From the NCBI RefSeq assembly GCF_036345015.1, contig NZ_CP084098.1, positions 744,001 to 808,000 on the forward strand: a stretch of DNA of 64,000 bases, read 5' to 3'. Made by a program: the position numbers and the translations under genes. The notes below the pieces were generated by a model. It made no database searches and was not told the origin of the DNA. It worked only from the letters and a program-made list of their open reading frames with translations. Source of the DNA: Cyanobacterium sp. Dongsha4. GTDB taxonomy: Bacteria > Cyanobacteriota > Cyanobacteriia > Cyanobacteriales > Cyanobacteriaceae. Numbering within the stretch: the first letter of the stretch is position 1; every line of letters starts with the position of its first letter. Positions 47,943 to 57,011 of this stretch are shown piece by piece.

Positions 47943-49547
47943 ATGAGTATTGATAAACCCATTTCAAAAACATCCTTTGCTTTAACAACCCCTCTTTATT
48001 ACGTTAACGGTTTACCCCACATTGGTAGCGCTTACACCACTATGATTGCAGATGCGATCGCACGTTGGTATCGTCTTTCTGGTCATGAAGTTATGTTCGT
48101 CACAGGTACAGATGAACACGGTCAAAAAATCCAACGCACCGCCGAAGAAAAAGGAGTAAATCCTCAAGAACACTGCGATCATATTTCTCAACAATTTCAA
48201 GATTTATGGCATAAATTAGATATAAAATTCGATCGCTTTAGTCGTACCACCGCTAGTAATCATCAAGCTATCGTCAATGAATTTTTTGCCAGAGTGCAAA
48301 AGAGTGATGATATATATTTAGCTCAACAACAGGGATGGTATTGTGTTGCCTGTGAAGAATTTAAAGAAAAAAGAGAACTCACAGAAGACGGTTTTTGTCC
48401 TATTCACACCAACCAAAAAGTAGAATGGAGAGATGAAGAAAACTACTTTTTTCGCCTTTCCCGTTACCAACAACAACTAGAAGAACTATACACCAAAAAT
48501 CCAGACTTCATTCAGCCTGAAACTAGAAGAAACGAAGTTATTAACTTTGTTAAACAAGGATTACAAGATTTTTCTATTTCCCGTGTTAATGTTTCTTGGG
48601 GTTTTCCCATACCAGATGACCCTAAACATACAATTTACGTGTGGTTTGATGCCCTTTTAGGCTATATTAGCGCTCTTTTAGACGAAAATAACCCCCCAAC
48701 CCTTGAAAATGCCCTTAAAAAGTGGTATCCCTTCAACTTACATCTCATTGGCAAAGATATATTAAGATTCCATGCCGTTTATTGGCCTGCAATGTTGATG
48801 TCAGCACAATTGCCCTTACCAAAACAGGTATTTGGACATGGTTTCTTAACTAAAGATGGTAAAAAGATGGGTAAAAGTTTGGGCAACACTTTAGATCCAT
48901 TCTCTTTAGTAGAAAAATATGGATCTGATGCTGTACGTTACTATTTTCTCAAAGAAATCGAATTAGGGGAAGATGGTGACTTCAATGAAATTCGTTTTGT
49001 GAATACCTTGAATGCAGATTTAGCAAACGACCTCGGAAATTTATTAAACCGCAGTTTAGGAATGTTGAAAAAATACTGCAAAGGAGTCTTACCAGCCATC
49101 ACAGGAACTGATATTAGCGAAGAAAATGAAGTAAAACAAATAGGTAAGTCTTTAGAAAATAAAGTAATAGAAGCCTATCAAAATTATCGTTTTTCCAGCT
49201 TATGCCAAGAAGTTTTAAACCTCATTCGTAGTTGCAACAAATTTATTGATGAGAGTCAACCTTGGACTTTATATAAACAAGGAGAGCAACAGGAAGTTGA
49301 AAAAATCCTTTATGTGGTGTTAGAGTCTGTCAGATTTGCTAGTTTTTCTCTTGCTCCAATCATACCGAACATTAGTAATAAGATTTACACTCAACTAGGA
49401 TTTAATTTTGATTTTAATCAAAAAGATTTAGGATTAAAAAGTAATATTAGTAATGAACATGGGCGCTGGGGTGTTCTTCCTATTAACCAAGAATTGCCAA
49501 AAGCTGAACCCGTATTCGCTAGACTCGAAGTACCAGAACATAAATAA
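47943..49547 (+). CDS. metG: Methionyl-tRNA synthetase
   Basis: Class I methionyl-tRNA synthetase, charging initiator and elongator tRNA-Met. The HIGH signature is LPHIGSAYTT near residue 23, and the KMSKS loop is KKMGKSLGNTLDPF near 304-317. The connective-peptide knuckle CVACEEFKEK...CPIH keeps three cysteines and probably binds one zinc poorly or not at all. The length of 534 residues lacks the C-terminal EMAP/Trbp111 dimerisation domain, which is usual for many cyanobacterial enzymes. It starts at ATG 47943 and is followed after 167 nt by the NYN-domain gene on the same strand. Confidence 0.96.
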   Translation: MSIDKPISKTSFALTTPLYYVNGLPHIGSAYTTMIADAIARWYRLSGHEVMFVTGTDEHGQKIQRTAEEKGVNPQEHCDHISQQFQDLWHKLDIKFDRFSRTTASNHQAIVNEFFARVQKSDDIYLAQQQGWYCVACEEFKEKRELTEDGFCPIHTNQKVEWRDEENYFFRLSRYQQQLEELYTKNPDFIQPETRRNEVINFVKQGLQDFSISRVNVSWGFPIPDDPKHTIYVWFDALLGYISALLDENNPPTLENALKKWYPFNLHLIGKDILRFHAVYWPAMLMSAQLPLPKQVFGHGFLTKDGKKMGKSLGNTLDPFSLVEKYGSDAVRYYFLKEIELGEDGDFNEIRFVNTLNADLANDLGNLLNRSLGMLKKYCKGVLPAITGTDISEENEVKQIGKSLENKVIEAYQNYRFSSLCQEVLNLIRSCNKFIDESQPWTLYKQGEQQEVEKILYVVLESVRFASFSLAPIIPNISNKIYTQLGFNFDFNQKDLGLKSNISNEHGRWGVLPINQELPKAEPVFARLEVPEHK

Positions 49548-49714
49548 TTAGTTAAAATTAATTTCTTCTTTTAATATTCTTCTCTTAATATATAGATATA
49601 TAACTCATAGATATATAGCTAATATATAAGAATTTTTGCTTTATAAAAATCATAAAATCTTTTTTAGAAACCAACTATAAAAAATAACTTTAATAAGAAA
49701 CAAGGATAAAAAAA

Positions 49715-50323
49715 ATGTGGGATAATTTTGATAGTGATCCTGTCTTTCCCCCTGAACAAGTTTTGGAGAACAGGGGAAGGGTGGCGATCTTCATTGATGG
49801 TTCAAATTTATTTTATGCCGCCCTCCAGCTAGGAGTTGAAATCGATTATACAAAACTTCTTTATCGTTTGACTGCTGGTGCAAAATTGTTACGGGCTTTC
49901 TTTTACACAGGAGTCGATCGCACTAATGAAAAGCAACAGGGATTTTTACTTTGGATGCGTCGTAATGGCTACCGAGTCATTGCCAAAGATTTAGTACAGT
50001 TACCTGACGGTTCAAAAAAAGCGAATTTGGATGTGGAAATTGCCGTTGATTTAATGGCTTTAGTGGACTATTATGATACTGCTGTCTTGGTTAGTGGAGA
50101 TGGAGATTTAGCCTATGCGGTGGATGCGGTGAGTTATCGGGGCGCTCGTATCGAAGTGGTAAGTTTGCGATCGATGACCAGTGATAGTTTAATTAATGTA
50201 GCAGACCGTTATATTGATTTAGACCAAATTCGGGAGGATATACAAAAAACCCGTAAATCCAATTTAACCTATGACGCTTTTTCTCCTTATCATCTCATTG
50301 AAAATCGAGATCCTGAAGAGTGA
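49715..50323 (+). CDS. NYN-domain (LabA/DUF88) putative ribonuclease-fold protein
   Basis: PIN-like NYN-domain protein of 202 residues, related to LabA of cyanobacteria, which affects circadian output, and to LabA-like RNases. Conserved acidic residues are present: Asp28 and Asn31 in AIFIDGSNLFYA, Asp106 and Asp112 in NLDVEIAVDLMAL, and Asp129/Asp131 in LVSGDGDLAYAV, matching a metal-dependent nuclease site. A short non-conserved N-terminus (MWDNFDSDPVFPPEQVLENR) precedes the domain. The upstream spacer is extremely AT-rich with repeated ATATATAGATATATA-like runs. Convergent with dnaB. Whether it is the true LabA orthologue cannot be decided from sequence alone. Confidence 0.87.
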   Translation: MWDNFDSDPVFPPEQVLENRGRVAIFIDGSNLFYAALQLGVEIDYTKLLYRLTAGAKLLRAFFYTGVDRTNEKQQGFLLWMRRNGYRVIAKDLVQLPDGSKKANLDVEIAVDLMALVDYYDTAVLVSGDGDLAYAVDAVSYRGARIEVVSLRSMTSDSLINVADRYIDLDQIREDIQKTRKSNLTYDAFSPYHLIENRDPEE

Positions 50324-50373
50324 TTGTCCTAATTTGGATTTGAGTTGTCTGGTTAAAACAGGTACTAGGGAGC

Positions 50374-50404
50374 AGTGAATAGTGAATAGTGAATAGTGAA
50401 TAGT
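50374..50404. repeat. STRR array (AGTGAAT)4
   Basis: Four perfect tandem AGTGAAT heptamers plus a partial unit lie between the convergent NYN and dnaB genes. This is a different heptamer family from the CTCCGAA arrays. Confidence 0.93.
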
Positions 50405-50428
50405 TGGTAATAAACAAATTCTGACTTC

Positions 50429-50449
50429 TACTCATTACTCATTACTCAA
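50429..50449. repeat. STRR array (TACTCAT)2-3
   Basis: Two perfect TACTCAT units and a third with one mismatch, 24 nt after the AGTGAAT array in the same convergent spacer. The unit is a near, not exact, reverse complement of the first array, so a large imperfect hairpin is possible. Confidence 0.85.
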
Positions 50450-50465
50450 ATATAAACCCTATGGA

Positions 50466-52289
50466 TCAATTTTTCATGTTCAAAAACTGAGTTAATTCGG
50501 GACGGAAAAGCAATTTAACTTGTCCTGTGGGTCCATTTCTGTGTTTAGCGATAATAACCTCGGCAACTCCTTGATCCACACTATCAGGATGATAATACTC
50601 ATCACGATAAAGCATCATTACCAAGTCCGCATCTTGTTCGATCGAGTTATGAACAATAATATTATTGGCAATAAAATTGTGATAATTCTCCACCGTTAAA
50701 TCATATACTTCAGTTTCTCCCAATGGTTCTATTGATGTGATTTCATCCCAATAAATATCACTATTAGCTAAAGATTTAATCACATCACATTGCACAATTT
50801 CCCCTAATTTTATTGTTGAGATTTCTGAGCTAGGTAAATAACGAGGTAAAGCAATAAAGTCTTTAAGCGATAATTCATCTAATCTTTTCCAATCTTCAAT
50901 AGTGAAAAATTTATGATTAGCTGTTGCTTTAATAGTTCGCCCTAAGCGAGTTTTTAAACAAAAAACAGGTTTTATCCCCGTACAAAAAGCATTTATTACC
51001 TTTGCTTTTTCTATTTTCATAGTTGCCTCATTCAAGGCGAAAACAGTAATATCTTTTTTGCCTACTAATTCACGAATAGGAACAACAGTATTTGTATCCG
51101 CTAACTCAATTAAACTATCTCCAGATAAACAGCCTGATTCTCTTAAATCCGATAACATGGGGCGTTTGTTGGTGCGTTGTTCTACTGCACGACTTAATTG
51201 AGAAAGAGCAATAATTGGGGCGTTAACTTCCCTTGCTAAACCCTTAAGAGAGCGAGTGATGCGAGATAATTCTTGTACTCGATTATCACTACCACCCTGC
51301 ATTAACTGTAAATAGTCCAGTAAAATCAAGCCTAATTTACCCTTTTTCTCCGCTTGTAAACGGCGAACCTCCGATCGCATCTGCATTACTGTTAAATTAC
51401 CTGTATCATCAATATAAATGGGTAACTCAGATAAAACACTCATGGCCGCCATTAAAGGTTCCATTTCTTGCTCTGTAATGCGACCAGACTTTAAGCGACT
51501 ACTTTCTAATTTTGCCTCGGCAGATAACAAACGCATAACTAATTGATCCCGTGACATTTCCAAGCTAAAAATAGCGACCGCTAAATCATGTTTTTGGGCA
51601 ATATTAGAAGCAATATTGAGAGCAAAACTGGTTTTACCCATAGAAGGACGACCTGCGATAATGATTAAATCAGACCTTTGTAGTCCCCCAGTCATGGCAT
51701 CTAAATCATAAAAATCCGTACTGATACCGGGCAGGGCAACTTTATCTTGAAAGTTTTGGATTTCCGTAAACGTCTCAATCAAAGTATCTGAAATTGGTAT
51801 TAACCCTTGGCTTACTCTTGCTTGGGTTAAACTAAATATTTTTTGTTCTGCTTCATCTAAAACATTATCTAAATCTTTGGTGGTATCGTAGGCTAATTCC
51901 TGAATTTGTTGAGCCGTAGTGATGAGCAATCTTCTGACGTATTTTTCCGTAACTAAAGGTACATAACGCTCAATATTTGCTGAGGAAACCGTGCGATCTA
52001 ATAAACTAACTATTTTGGGAGTGCCACCAATTTTATCGAGTAAGCCATGATCATTTAACCAAGTATTAATGGTCATTAAATCAATGGGTTGCCCCTGAAA
52101 ATAGAGATTTCTGGCGGCTTCATAAATTTGACGATGGGCATTAACATAAAAAGCCTCTGGCGGTAATATATCAATAATTTTCCCCATAGCATTAGGATCA
52201 AACAGAAGACTTCCGAGGATGATTTCTTCTGCTTCTATATTTTGAGGTGGTAAAGAGTTAAGGGCTAAATCTGGGGTAAATTCCGTCAT
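50466..52289 (-). CDS. dnaB: Replicative DNA helicase DnaB, interrupted by a mini-intein
   Basis: Hexameric replicative helicase that unwinds DNA at the fork. Of the 607 residues, 445 are extein: 1-386 and 549-607. The N-terminal DnaG-interaction domain covers about 12-115. The RecA-like ATPase has Walker A AGRPSMGKTSFAL (near 212-224), the FSLEMSRDQL segment, Walker B LILLDYLQLM (near 321-330) and DnaB motif ALSQLSRAVEQR. The intein lies between RESG (386) and SIEQ (549), inside conserved motif H4, the same site as the Synechocystis DnaB intein. Splicing must occur to restore an active helicase. Convergent with the NYN gene; 174 nt from tkt with a terminator between. Confidence 0.96.
   Translation of the reverse strand: MTEFTPDLALNSLPPQNIEAEEIILGSLLFDPNAMGKIIDILPPEAFYVNAHRQIYEAARNLYFQGQPIDLMTINTWLNDHGLLDKIGGTPKIVSLLDRTVSSANIERYVPLVTEKYVRRLLITTAQQIQELAYDTTKDLDNVLDEAEQKIFSLTQARVSQGLIPISDTLIETFTEIQNFQDKVALPGISTDFYDLDAMTGGLQRSDLIIIAGRPSMGKTSFALNIASNIAQKHDLAVAIFSLEMSRDQLVMRLLSAEAKLESSRLKSGRITEQEMEPLMAAMSVLSELPIYIDDTGNLTVMQMRSEVRRLQAEKKGKLGLILLDYLQLMQGGSDNRVQELSRITRSLKGLAREVNAPIIALSQLSRAVEQRTNKRPMLSDLRESGCLSGDSLIELADTNTVVPIRELVGKKDITVFALNEATMKIEKAKVINAFCTGIKPVFCLKTRLGRTIKATANHKFFTIEDWKRLDELSLKDFIALPRYLPSSEISTIKLGEIVQCDVIKSLANSDIYWDEITSIEPLGETEVYDLTVENYHNFIANNIIVHNSIEQDADLVMMLYRDEYYHPDSVDQGVAEVIIAKHRNGPTGQVKLLFRPELTQFLNMKN
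50646..51131 (-). other. DnaB mini-intein (162 residues, no homing endonuclease)
   Basis: Protein-splicing element spanning DnaB residues 387-548. Block A begins with nucleophile Cys (CLSGDSLIEL). Block B is RTIKATANHKFFT with the TxxH motif. Blocks F/G are VYDLTVENYHNFIANNIIVHN, ending His-Asn, followed by Ser549 as the +1 nucleophile. At 162 residues it has only a short linker (about 100-125) where LAGLIDADG endonuclease would sit, so it is a naturally minimal splicing domain. It closely resembles the Synechocystis DnaB intein in sequence and site. All splicing residues are present. Confidence 0.95.
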
Positions 52290-52323
52290 TCTAACAGGTC
52301 TTTTTATAAGTTTATTTTGACAT

Positions 52324-52351
52324 AAAAATAGCCCCCGATCACTCAGAGGCT
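52324..52351 (-). terminator. Rho-independent terminator downstream of tkt
   Basis: On the minus strand AGCCTC, a 10-nt loop and GGGGCT form a 6-bp stem (one T-G pair) followed by a TATTTTTATG tract. It lies about 110 nt after the tkt stop and 35 nt before the dnaB start, so it probably separates the two transcripts. Confidence 0.65.
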
Positions 52352-52463
52352 TAAATTTTACCTATGTTCAACGCAAAAATCTTTGATTTAGGAAGATTTC
52401 AGATTGTAGGTTTTAATTAATTACTAACTATCTTTGTTCTTTGCTCTAAAAAAACGAAACCCA

Positions 52464-54476
52464 TTAACCTAAAATGGCTTTAGCTTGGGCAACCACATTA
52501 TCAACAGTGAAGCCAAATTTTTCCATGACAACACCACCTGGAGCAGATGCACCAAAGGTATTAATACCGATGCAAACTCCTTCATCACCAACAAAGCGTT
52601 CCCAACCGTAAGTAACACCAGCTTCAACAGAGATACGTTTTTTCACGGATTTAGGTAATACAGATTGTTTGTAAGCCTCATCTTGCTGATCAAATAATTC
52701 AACGCAAGGCATGGAAACAACACGAACTTTTAAGCCTTCTGCTTTTAATTTTTCTGCGGCTTCAACACAAAGACCAACTTCGCTACCAGTACCGATTAAG
52801 ATTAAATCTAATTCTTCGGGGGGGAATCCACAGGAAAGTACATAACCACCTTTAGCTACTGCATCGATGGAAGATCCAGCTAAGTTGGGTAAGCCTTGAC
52901 GGGTTAAAGCCATTAAGGAAGGAGTTTTATCAGCTTCGATCGCAACTTTGTAAGCTCCAGAGGTTTCATTACCATCGGCGGGGCGGAACACTAATAAGTC
53001 GGGAATCATGCGCAAAGACATAACGTGTTCTACGGGTTGGTGAGTAGGTCCATCTTCCCCTAATGCGATGGAATCGTGAGTCATAACCCAGATTACTTTG
53101 GCTTCGGATAAAGCAGATAAACGGATGGAGTTTCTCATGTAGTCAGAGAAAACTAAGAAAGTAGCACCGTAAGGAATTAAACCGCTATTGTGAAGGGCGA
53201 TACCATTACAGATTGCACCCATTGCGTGTTCTCTAACACCAAAGTGAATATTACGATTTTCGTAAGCACCTTTTTGGAAATCGCCAGAACAGTGGATTTC
53301 GGTTAAGTTAGAGTGGGTTAAGTCCGCAGAACCACCGACTAATTGAGGTAAAACAGGAGCGATCGCATTTAAGCAGATTTCAGAGTGCTTACGACTTGCT
53401 AAGGCTTTGTCTTCAGGGGTGTAGGAAGGTAAACAGTCCGCCCAATTTTCAGGTAATTTACCAGAGATTTGATTTTCAAATTCAGTGGCTTCAGCAGGAT
53501 ACTTGGTTTTGTAAGTGGCAAAGGTTTCTTCCCACTCAGCTTGTAAACTAGCACCTCTTTCGATGGATTTATGGAAATGATTATAAACTTCTTCAGGAAC
53601 AACAAAAGGATCGTAATTCCAACCCAATTCTTTACGGGTTAAAGCTACTTCATCCGCACCCAAAGCCGCACCGTGAACTCCCGCAGTATCAGCTTTATTA
53701 GGAGAACCATAACCAATAGTAGTGGTAACTTTAATCAAAGAAGGTTTATCAGTAACAGCTTTAGCCGCCTCAATAGCAGATGCGATCGCTTCTAAGTCAG
53801 TATTGCCATTTTCTACGTGTTGAACGTGCCAACCATAAGCCTCAAAACGCTTACAAACATCTTCAGTGAAAGCGATGTCGGTAGAGCCATCAATAGAAAT
53901 GTGGTTATCATCATAGAGAGCGATTAACTTACCTAAGCCCCAATGTCCTGCTAAAGAAGCCGCTTCTCCAGAAATACCTTCCATATTGCAACCATCACCG
54001 AGAATAACATAAGTGTAATGGTCAACGATAGTAGCGTCAGGCTTATTGAATTTAGCCGCTAAATGAGCTTCTGCTAAAGCTAAACCAACTCCATTAGCAA
54101 TACCTTGTCCTAAAGGACCTGTAGTAACTTCAATTCCTGCCGTAACGAAATTCTCAGGGTGTCCGGGAGTTTTAGATTTCCATTGACGGAATTGCTTAAT
54201 ATCTTCAATAGTTACACTATCATAACCGTATAAATGTAATAAAGAATATTGAAGCATAGAACCATGACCAGCAGAAAGGATGAAACGGTCACGATTGAAC
54301 CATTGAGGATTTTTGGGATTAAATTGCATGAACTGATCCCATAAAACAAACGCCATAGGCGCTGCGCCCATAGGTAGTCCGGGGTGTCCAGATTTTGCTT
54401 TTTCTACACCGTCAATGGAGAGAAAACGGATTGCATTAATGCAAAGTTCTTGAATAGATTGGGTTGCAACCACCAT
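52464..54476 (-). CDS. tktA: Transketolase
   Basis: Thiamine-diphosphate transketolase of the Calvin-Benson and pentose phosphate pathways, moving two-carbon ketol units between sugar phosphates. The 670 residues fit the family. The conserved [18 protein letters not shown] lies at 27-44. The ThDP-binding stretch runs from [13 protein letters not shown] (160-172) to DDNHISIDG (189-197). The pyrimidine domain includes [17 protein letters not shown], with the catalytic-type Glu, then the C-terminal domain. Starts at ATG 54476 ([20 protein letters not shown]). It is isolated, with a STRR-containing spacer upstream and a terminator downstream. Confidence 0.97.
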   Translation of the reverse strand: MVVATQSIQELCINAIRFLSIDGVEKAKSGHPGLPMGAAPMAFVLWDQFMQFNPKNPQWFNRDRFILSAGHGSMLQYSLLHLYGYDSVTIEDIKQFRQWKSKTPGHPENFVTAGIEVTTGPLGQGIANGVGLALAEAHLAAKFNKPDATIVDHYTYVILGDGCNMEGISGEAASLAGHWGLGKLIALYDDNHISIDGSTDIAFTEDVCKRFEAYGWHVQHVENGNTDLEAIASAIEAAKAVTDKPSLIKVTTTIGYGSPNKADTAGVHGAALGADEVALTRKELGWNYDPFVVPEEVYNHFHKSIERGASLQAEWEETFATYKTKYPAEATEFENQISGKLPENWADCLPSYTPEDKALASRKHSEICLNAIAPVLPQLVGGSADLTHSNLTEIHCSGDFQKGAYENRNIHFGVREHAMGAICNGIALHNSGLIPYGATFLVFSDYMRNSIRLSALSEAKVIWVMTHDSIALGEDGPTHQPVEHVMSLRMIPDLLVFRPADGNETSGAYKVAIEADKTPSLMALTRQGLPNLAGSSIDAVAKGGYVLSCGFPPEELDLILIGTGSEVGLCVEAAEKLKAEGLKVRVVSMPCVELFDQQDEAYKQSVLPKSVKKRISVEAGVTYGWERFVGDEGVCIGINTFGASAPGGVVMEKFGFTVDNVVAQAKAILG

Positions 54477-54579
54477 AATCAGTTTATTTAATTAATTTGT
54501 TTAATTGTTTAATCGTTTACAGTTATCTTCTCATTCTTTCGCATTGATCGCAATAATTTAATTAGAGTTCTTCTATTTT

Positions 54580-54646
54580 ACTCCGAACTCCGTTCACGAC
54601 CAAAGGGAGTGTACGAGCGTAGCGAACTCCCCGAACTCCGAACTCT
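54580..54646. repeat. Two STRR blocks around a small hairpin
   Basis: CTCCGAA-type heptamers at 54580-54594 and 54623-54646 flank a segment with inverted repeat GGGAGT/ACTCCC (54605-54610 and 54626-54631) enclosing TACG-AG-CGTA. The right block ends 7 nt from the stop codon of the TPM-protein gene. Confidence 0.8.
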
Positions 54647-54652
54647 GATAAA

Positions 54653-55462
54653 TTAAGTTTCTGAGGGACTTTGTTGATTGAGTAGAGGAGAAAAATAGGC
54701 AACCAACGCACCTAAAGCAAAACCAATAATATTGCGAAATAAAGGCAACCACTCAGAGGTACGAGAAACCACAGGTCCCATGCCAAAAGCGAAAAATAAA
54801 ATTCCCCATAAAGGAGAAATAATTAAAACCCACTGCCATGCAAAAACTTGACCTTCTTTACGAGGTAATGCGGCTAAACCGAAGATAACACCACCTACCA
54901 CTGAAGTTACTAAAGTTAAAATCCATTGTTCTTTTGGTAATCCAGGTACTACTAAACATCCTCCATCTGCCAAACAATTTTTAACCGTATCAATAGTATG
55001 GACGATCGCATTATTTTCCCCATGCTCCCTCACATAATACATATTGCCGAAGCGAGTTTGTAACTCAATCCAAAAAGTACGGGGTAATAAATCATAAACA
55101 TCATCCCCAACACTAAAAGCTAGTAAATTTCCCCCTTTTCCATCTGCTACAAGAAGGATACTGCGATCATCCAAACCCCAAAAATTAATTACGGCTCTTC
55201 CGGGAGAACGTTCATATTGGGTTAAAACTCTTAATTTCCAGCCTGTTTCCTGTTCAAAACTTTCTATATCCTCAATCAGAGATTCTTGTTGCAAATCCGG
55301 TAAATAATTGGCTAAATCAACGACAGGAGTAACTTCTTCGGGCAGTAATTCAGGGTTATTAACAGCGTAGGCAGGATGAGTGGGAAATATAAACCAAGTT
55401 CCCAAACTGATTAAACCGACAAACAAAGCAAGGATTACTTTAGTAACAATACGATGGTGCAT
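54653..55462 (-). CDS. TPM-domain (Psb32/TLP18.3-like) membrane protein
   Basis: A 269-residue protein with a signal peptide (about 1-33, ending HPAYA), an exported TPM domain (about 40-165; PVVDLANYLPDLQQESLIED, ILLVADGKGGN, FGNMYYVREHG) and a C-terminal part with three TM helices (184-202, 212-232, 242-262). TPM proteins related to Psb32/TLP18.3 assist photosystem II repair in thylakoids, but the C-terminal membrane extension makes this a longer variant. Two cysteines in NCLADGGCLVVPG could form a disulfide on the lumenal side. It is upstream of tkt on the same strand with 176 nt between. The PSII role is inferred from family membership. Confidence 0.75.
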   Translation of the reverse strand: MHHRIVTKVILALFVGLISLGTWFIFPTHPAYAVNNPELLPEEVTPVVDLANYLPDLQQESLIEDIESFEQETGWKLRVLTQYERSPGRAVINFWGLDDRSILLVADGKGGNLLAFSVGDDVYDLLPRTFWIELQTRFGNMYYVREHGENNAIVHTIDTVKNCLADGGCLVVPGLPKEQWILTLVTSVVGGVIFGLAALPRKEGQVFAWQWVLIISPLWGILFFAFGMGPVVSRTSEWLPLFRNIIGFALGALVAYFSPLLNQQSPSET

Positions 55463-55831
55463 AGTTTCTTAACAAATAAAGTAGTTTTATAAAAGTTTTC
55501 TTAATTTTCGTTACAAATTTTAACCTTTATTTTAACTTAACTGTTTCAACTATGAAGGTATTTTTAATAAAGATAATCTCTGTTAGAAATTAAGCGTTGT
55601 TTAATTGTGATATTAAATCTAACTTAATTTACTCTCACAATTGAGGTATAAAAATATTATCACCATTGCAATAGTACCTAGTCCCGAAGACTAATTTATT
55701 CAATCTGGGGCAATTCTTCACCGTTAGCAATAGGATCTTCAATATGTTGAGAAATAGCATCTTTCATATTTACGGTAATTTCCTCATCGGATTATAATAA
55801 TGATTAATAAAAGTTAATTATAGTAAAATCT
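55463..55831. other. 369-nt region between TPM gene and hicB
   Basis: Contains the divergent upstream regions of the TPM gene and hicB. A 32-codon minus-strand remnant lies at 55696-55791. The last 40 nt before hicB are AT-rich and probably hold its promoter. Confidence 0.55.
55696..55791 (-). pseudogene. Possible HicB-like or similar antitoxin C-terminal remnant
   Basis: The minus strand reads SDEEITVNMKDAISQHIEDP followed by IANGEELPQIE and a stop, with an in-frame stop directly before it. The ending resembles the C-terminus of HicB-type antitoxins, where a helix is followed by GE(E/P)(L/I)P. No start or upstream domain remains. It lies just upstream of an intact hicBA pair, on the opposite strand. 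The call is tentative because the fragment is only 32 residues. Confidence 0.35.
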
Positions 55832-56020
55832 ATGAAAATAGAATATACATTTTGGCAAGAAAATGACGGTAAATATTTAGGTTATCTAAATGAGTATCCA
55901 GATTATTGGACACAAGGAGAAACATTAGAGGATTTAGAAGAACATCTTAAGGATCTGTATAAAGAGTTTTCTGTTCACTTTATTCCTAGTATTAAAAAAG
56001 TGGCATTATTAGAAATTTAA
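55832..56020 (+). CDS. hicB: HicB-family antitoxin
   Basis: Short HicB antitoxin (62 residues) that neutralises the HicA RNA-cleaving toxin. It has the partial RNase-H-like fold signature: EYTFWQENDGKYLGYLNEYP, then TQGETLEDLEEHLKDLYKEF. No C-terminal DNA-binding domain is present, as in many short HicB proteins. Its TAA stop overlaps the hicA ATG (TAATG), a coupled arrangement typical for toxin-antitoxin operons. In this pair the antitoxin precedes the toxin, which is one of the two orders known for hicAB loci. Confidence 0.87.
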   Translation: MKIEYTFWQENDGKYLGYLNEYPDYWTQGETLEDLEEHLKDLYKEFSVHFIPSIKKVALLEI

Positions 56021-56199
56021 TGAAACGGAAAGACTTAATTAAAATTATAGAAAAACATGGGTGTATTTTGATTCGTCATGGAGGAAAGCACAATATTTAT
56101 CAAAATCCCGATGCTGGAATTTCTCAGCCAATTCCAAGACAGAAAGAAATTAATGAAAGATTAGCTAAGAAAATAATTAAAGATTTAACTAACAATTAA
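56020..56199 (+). CDS. hicA: HicA-family toxin (mRNA interferase)
   Basis: Toxin of 59 residues, read by hand from the ATG at 56020 that overlaps the hicB stop. It starts MKRKDLIKIIEKHGCILIRH, followed by GGKHNIYQNP with the catalytic-type His of the GxKH motif, and then ISQPIPRQKEINERLAKKII. This is the dsRNA-binding-like fold of HicA, which cleaves translated mRNA. Length is complete for the family. The overlap with hicB indicates one transcript. Confidence 0.9.
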   Translation: MKRKDLIKIIEKHGCILIRHGGKHNIYQNPDAGISQPIPRQKEINERLAKKIIKDLTNN

Positions 56200-56269
56200 A
56201 ACTCGATCGCACTTCTAAACACCCTATAAACTAGATAGAATTATTGAAAACAAGTTGGGTCATCTTTAT

Positions 56270-56707
56270 TTAACATACAATAGTCTCTCCTACATAGGGT
56301 CTAAAAGGATCATTAGCGGTATAGTATGAAACTGACCAAATTATGACAAAAATTATGGAGAAAAACAGCACTTTTGCAGTATGGCGACTAAGGATGTCTC
56401 GTCTAATAGTAGAATTTTTTCTTGAAGCCAGAATAAACAAAAATAACCGAATTAAAAAATGCAATAAAACCCATACAACAATACACCAAAAGAAAAGTAA
56501 CCCGAGCGCTTCAGCAATCCCGTTAGCGTCAGTGCAGGGATTAATTGTAGAAATATATTCAACATAACCTAATATGTAAGTTGATATTAACACCAATAAT
56601 GAATAGTATAAAAACACCCTCCAAGACTCAATGGCGTAAAATATCACGGGCGATATTACGAAAAATATCATAGGCGGAAAAAGGAATACTAAAAGAAAGT
56701 ATAACAT
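56270..56707 (-). CDS. Small polytopic membrane protein, unknown function
   Basis: A 145-residue hydrophobic protein with about four TM helices: 3-25 (YFLLVFLFPPMIFFVISPVI), 29-50, 65-95 (ALGLLFFWCIVVWVLLHFLI) and 110-130 (AKVLFFSIIFVIIWSVSYYT). One loop between TM2 and TM3 carries YISTINPCTDANG, and the C-terminus ends in FRPYVGETIVC. Cys58 and Cys145 could lie on the same side. I recognise no family. It converges on hicBA with 70 nt between; the surrounding stretch is an accessory pocket. Confidence 0.6.
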   Translation of the reverse strand: MLYFLLVFLFPPMIFFVISPVIFYAIESWRVFLYYSLLVLISTYILGYVEYISTINPCTDANGIAEALGLLFFWCIVVWVLLHFLIRLFLFILASRKNSTIRRDILSRHTAKVLFFSIIFVIIWSVSYYTANDPFRPYVGETIVC

Positions 56708-57011
56708 TCTGCTCTAACTCCATAAAATAAATTTAGAGAACTCTAATTACAATTCCTTCTCATCGTATCCTTTCCTTTGTTAAGTTCGATCTGACCCTCC
56801 CAAGCTACAGAAAAGGTGCGATCGCAGTTTTCAACCTTACAAAAATTGATTCCATTCCTAGCCCATAATAAAACCGATCACCAAAAATAAAAAGTAGATT
56901 GGTTTAGACAACTTACAACCCAACAAATCCAAATCACTGTAATTTAGGCAATATTGGGTTTTACGCCTCAACCCAACCGTCACGGTGTTAGATTCAGCGG
57001 CAAATATTTTG
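56708..57011. other. 304-nt region with a palindromic repeat
   Basis: No gene is seen. It contains an isolated HIP1 octamer near 56818-56825 and an inverted repeat TTGGGTT/AACCCAA at 56954-56976. This is the type of intergenic hairpin dispersed in cyanobacteria; no T-tract follows on the minus strand. Confidence 0.5.
56954..56976. repeat. Inverted repeat TTGGGTT/AACCCAA
   Basis: Seven-bp perfect stem with a 9-nt loop, 36 nt downstream of the GFA-family gene stop. A related single arm (GGTTGGGTTAGCG) lies near 11320 after the hybrid kinase gene. Confidence 0.65.

Noticed and set aside
49589..49632. ATATATAGATATATA-like runs before the NYN gene as a CRISPR or iteron array
   Set aside because: Irregular low-complexity AT repeats without constant unit or spacers.
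53399..53605. Minus-strand 68-codon ORF inside tktA in another frame
   Set aside because: Overlaps conserved transketolase sequence completely and has no features of its own.
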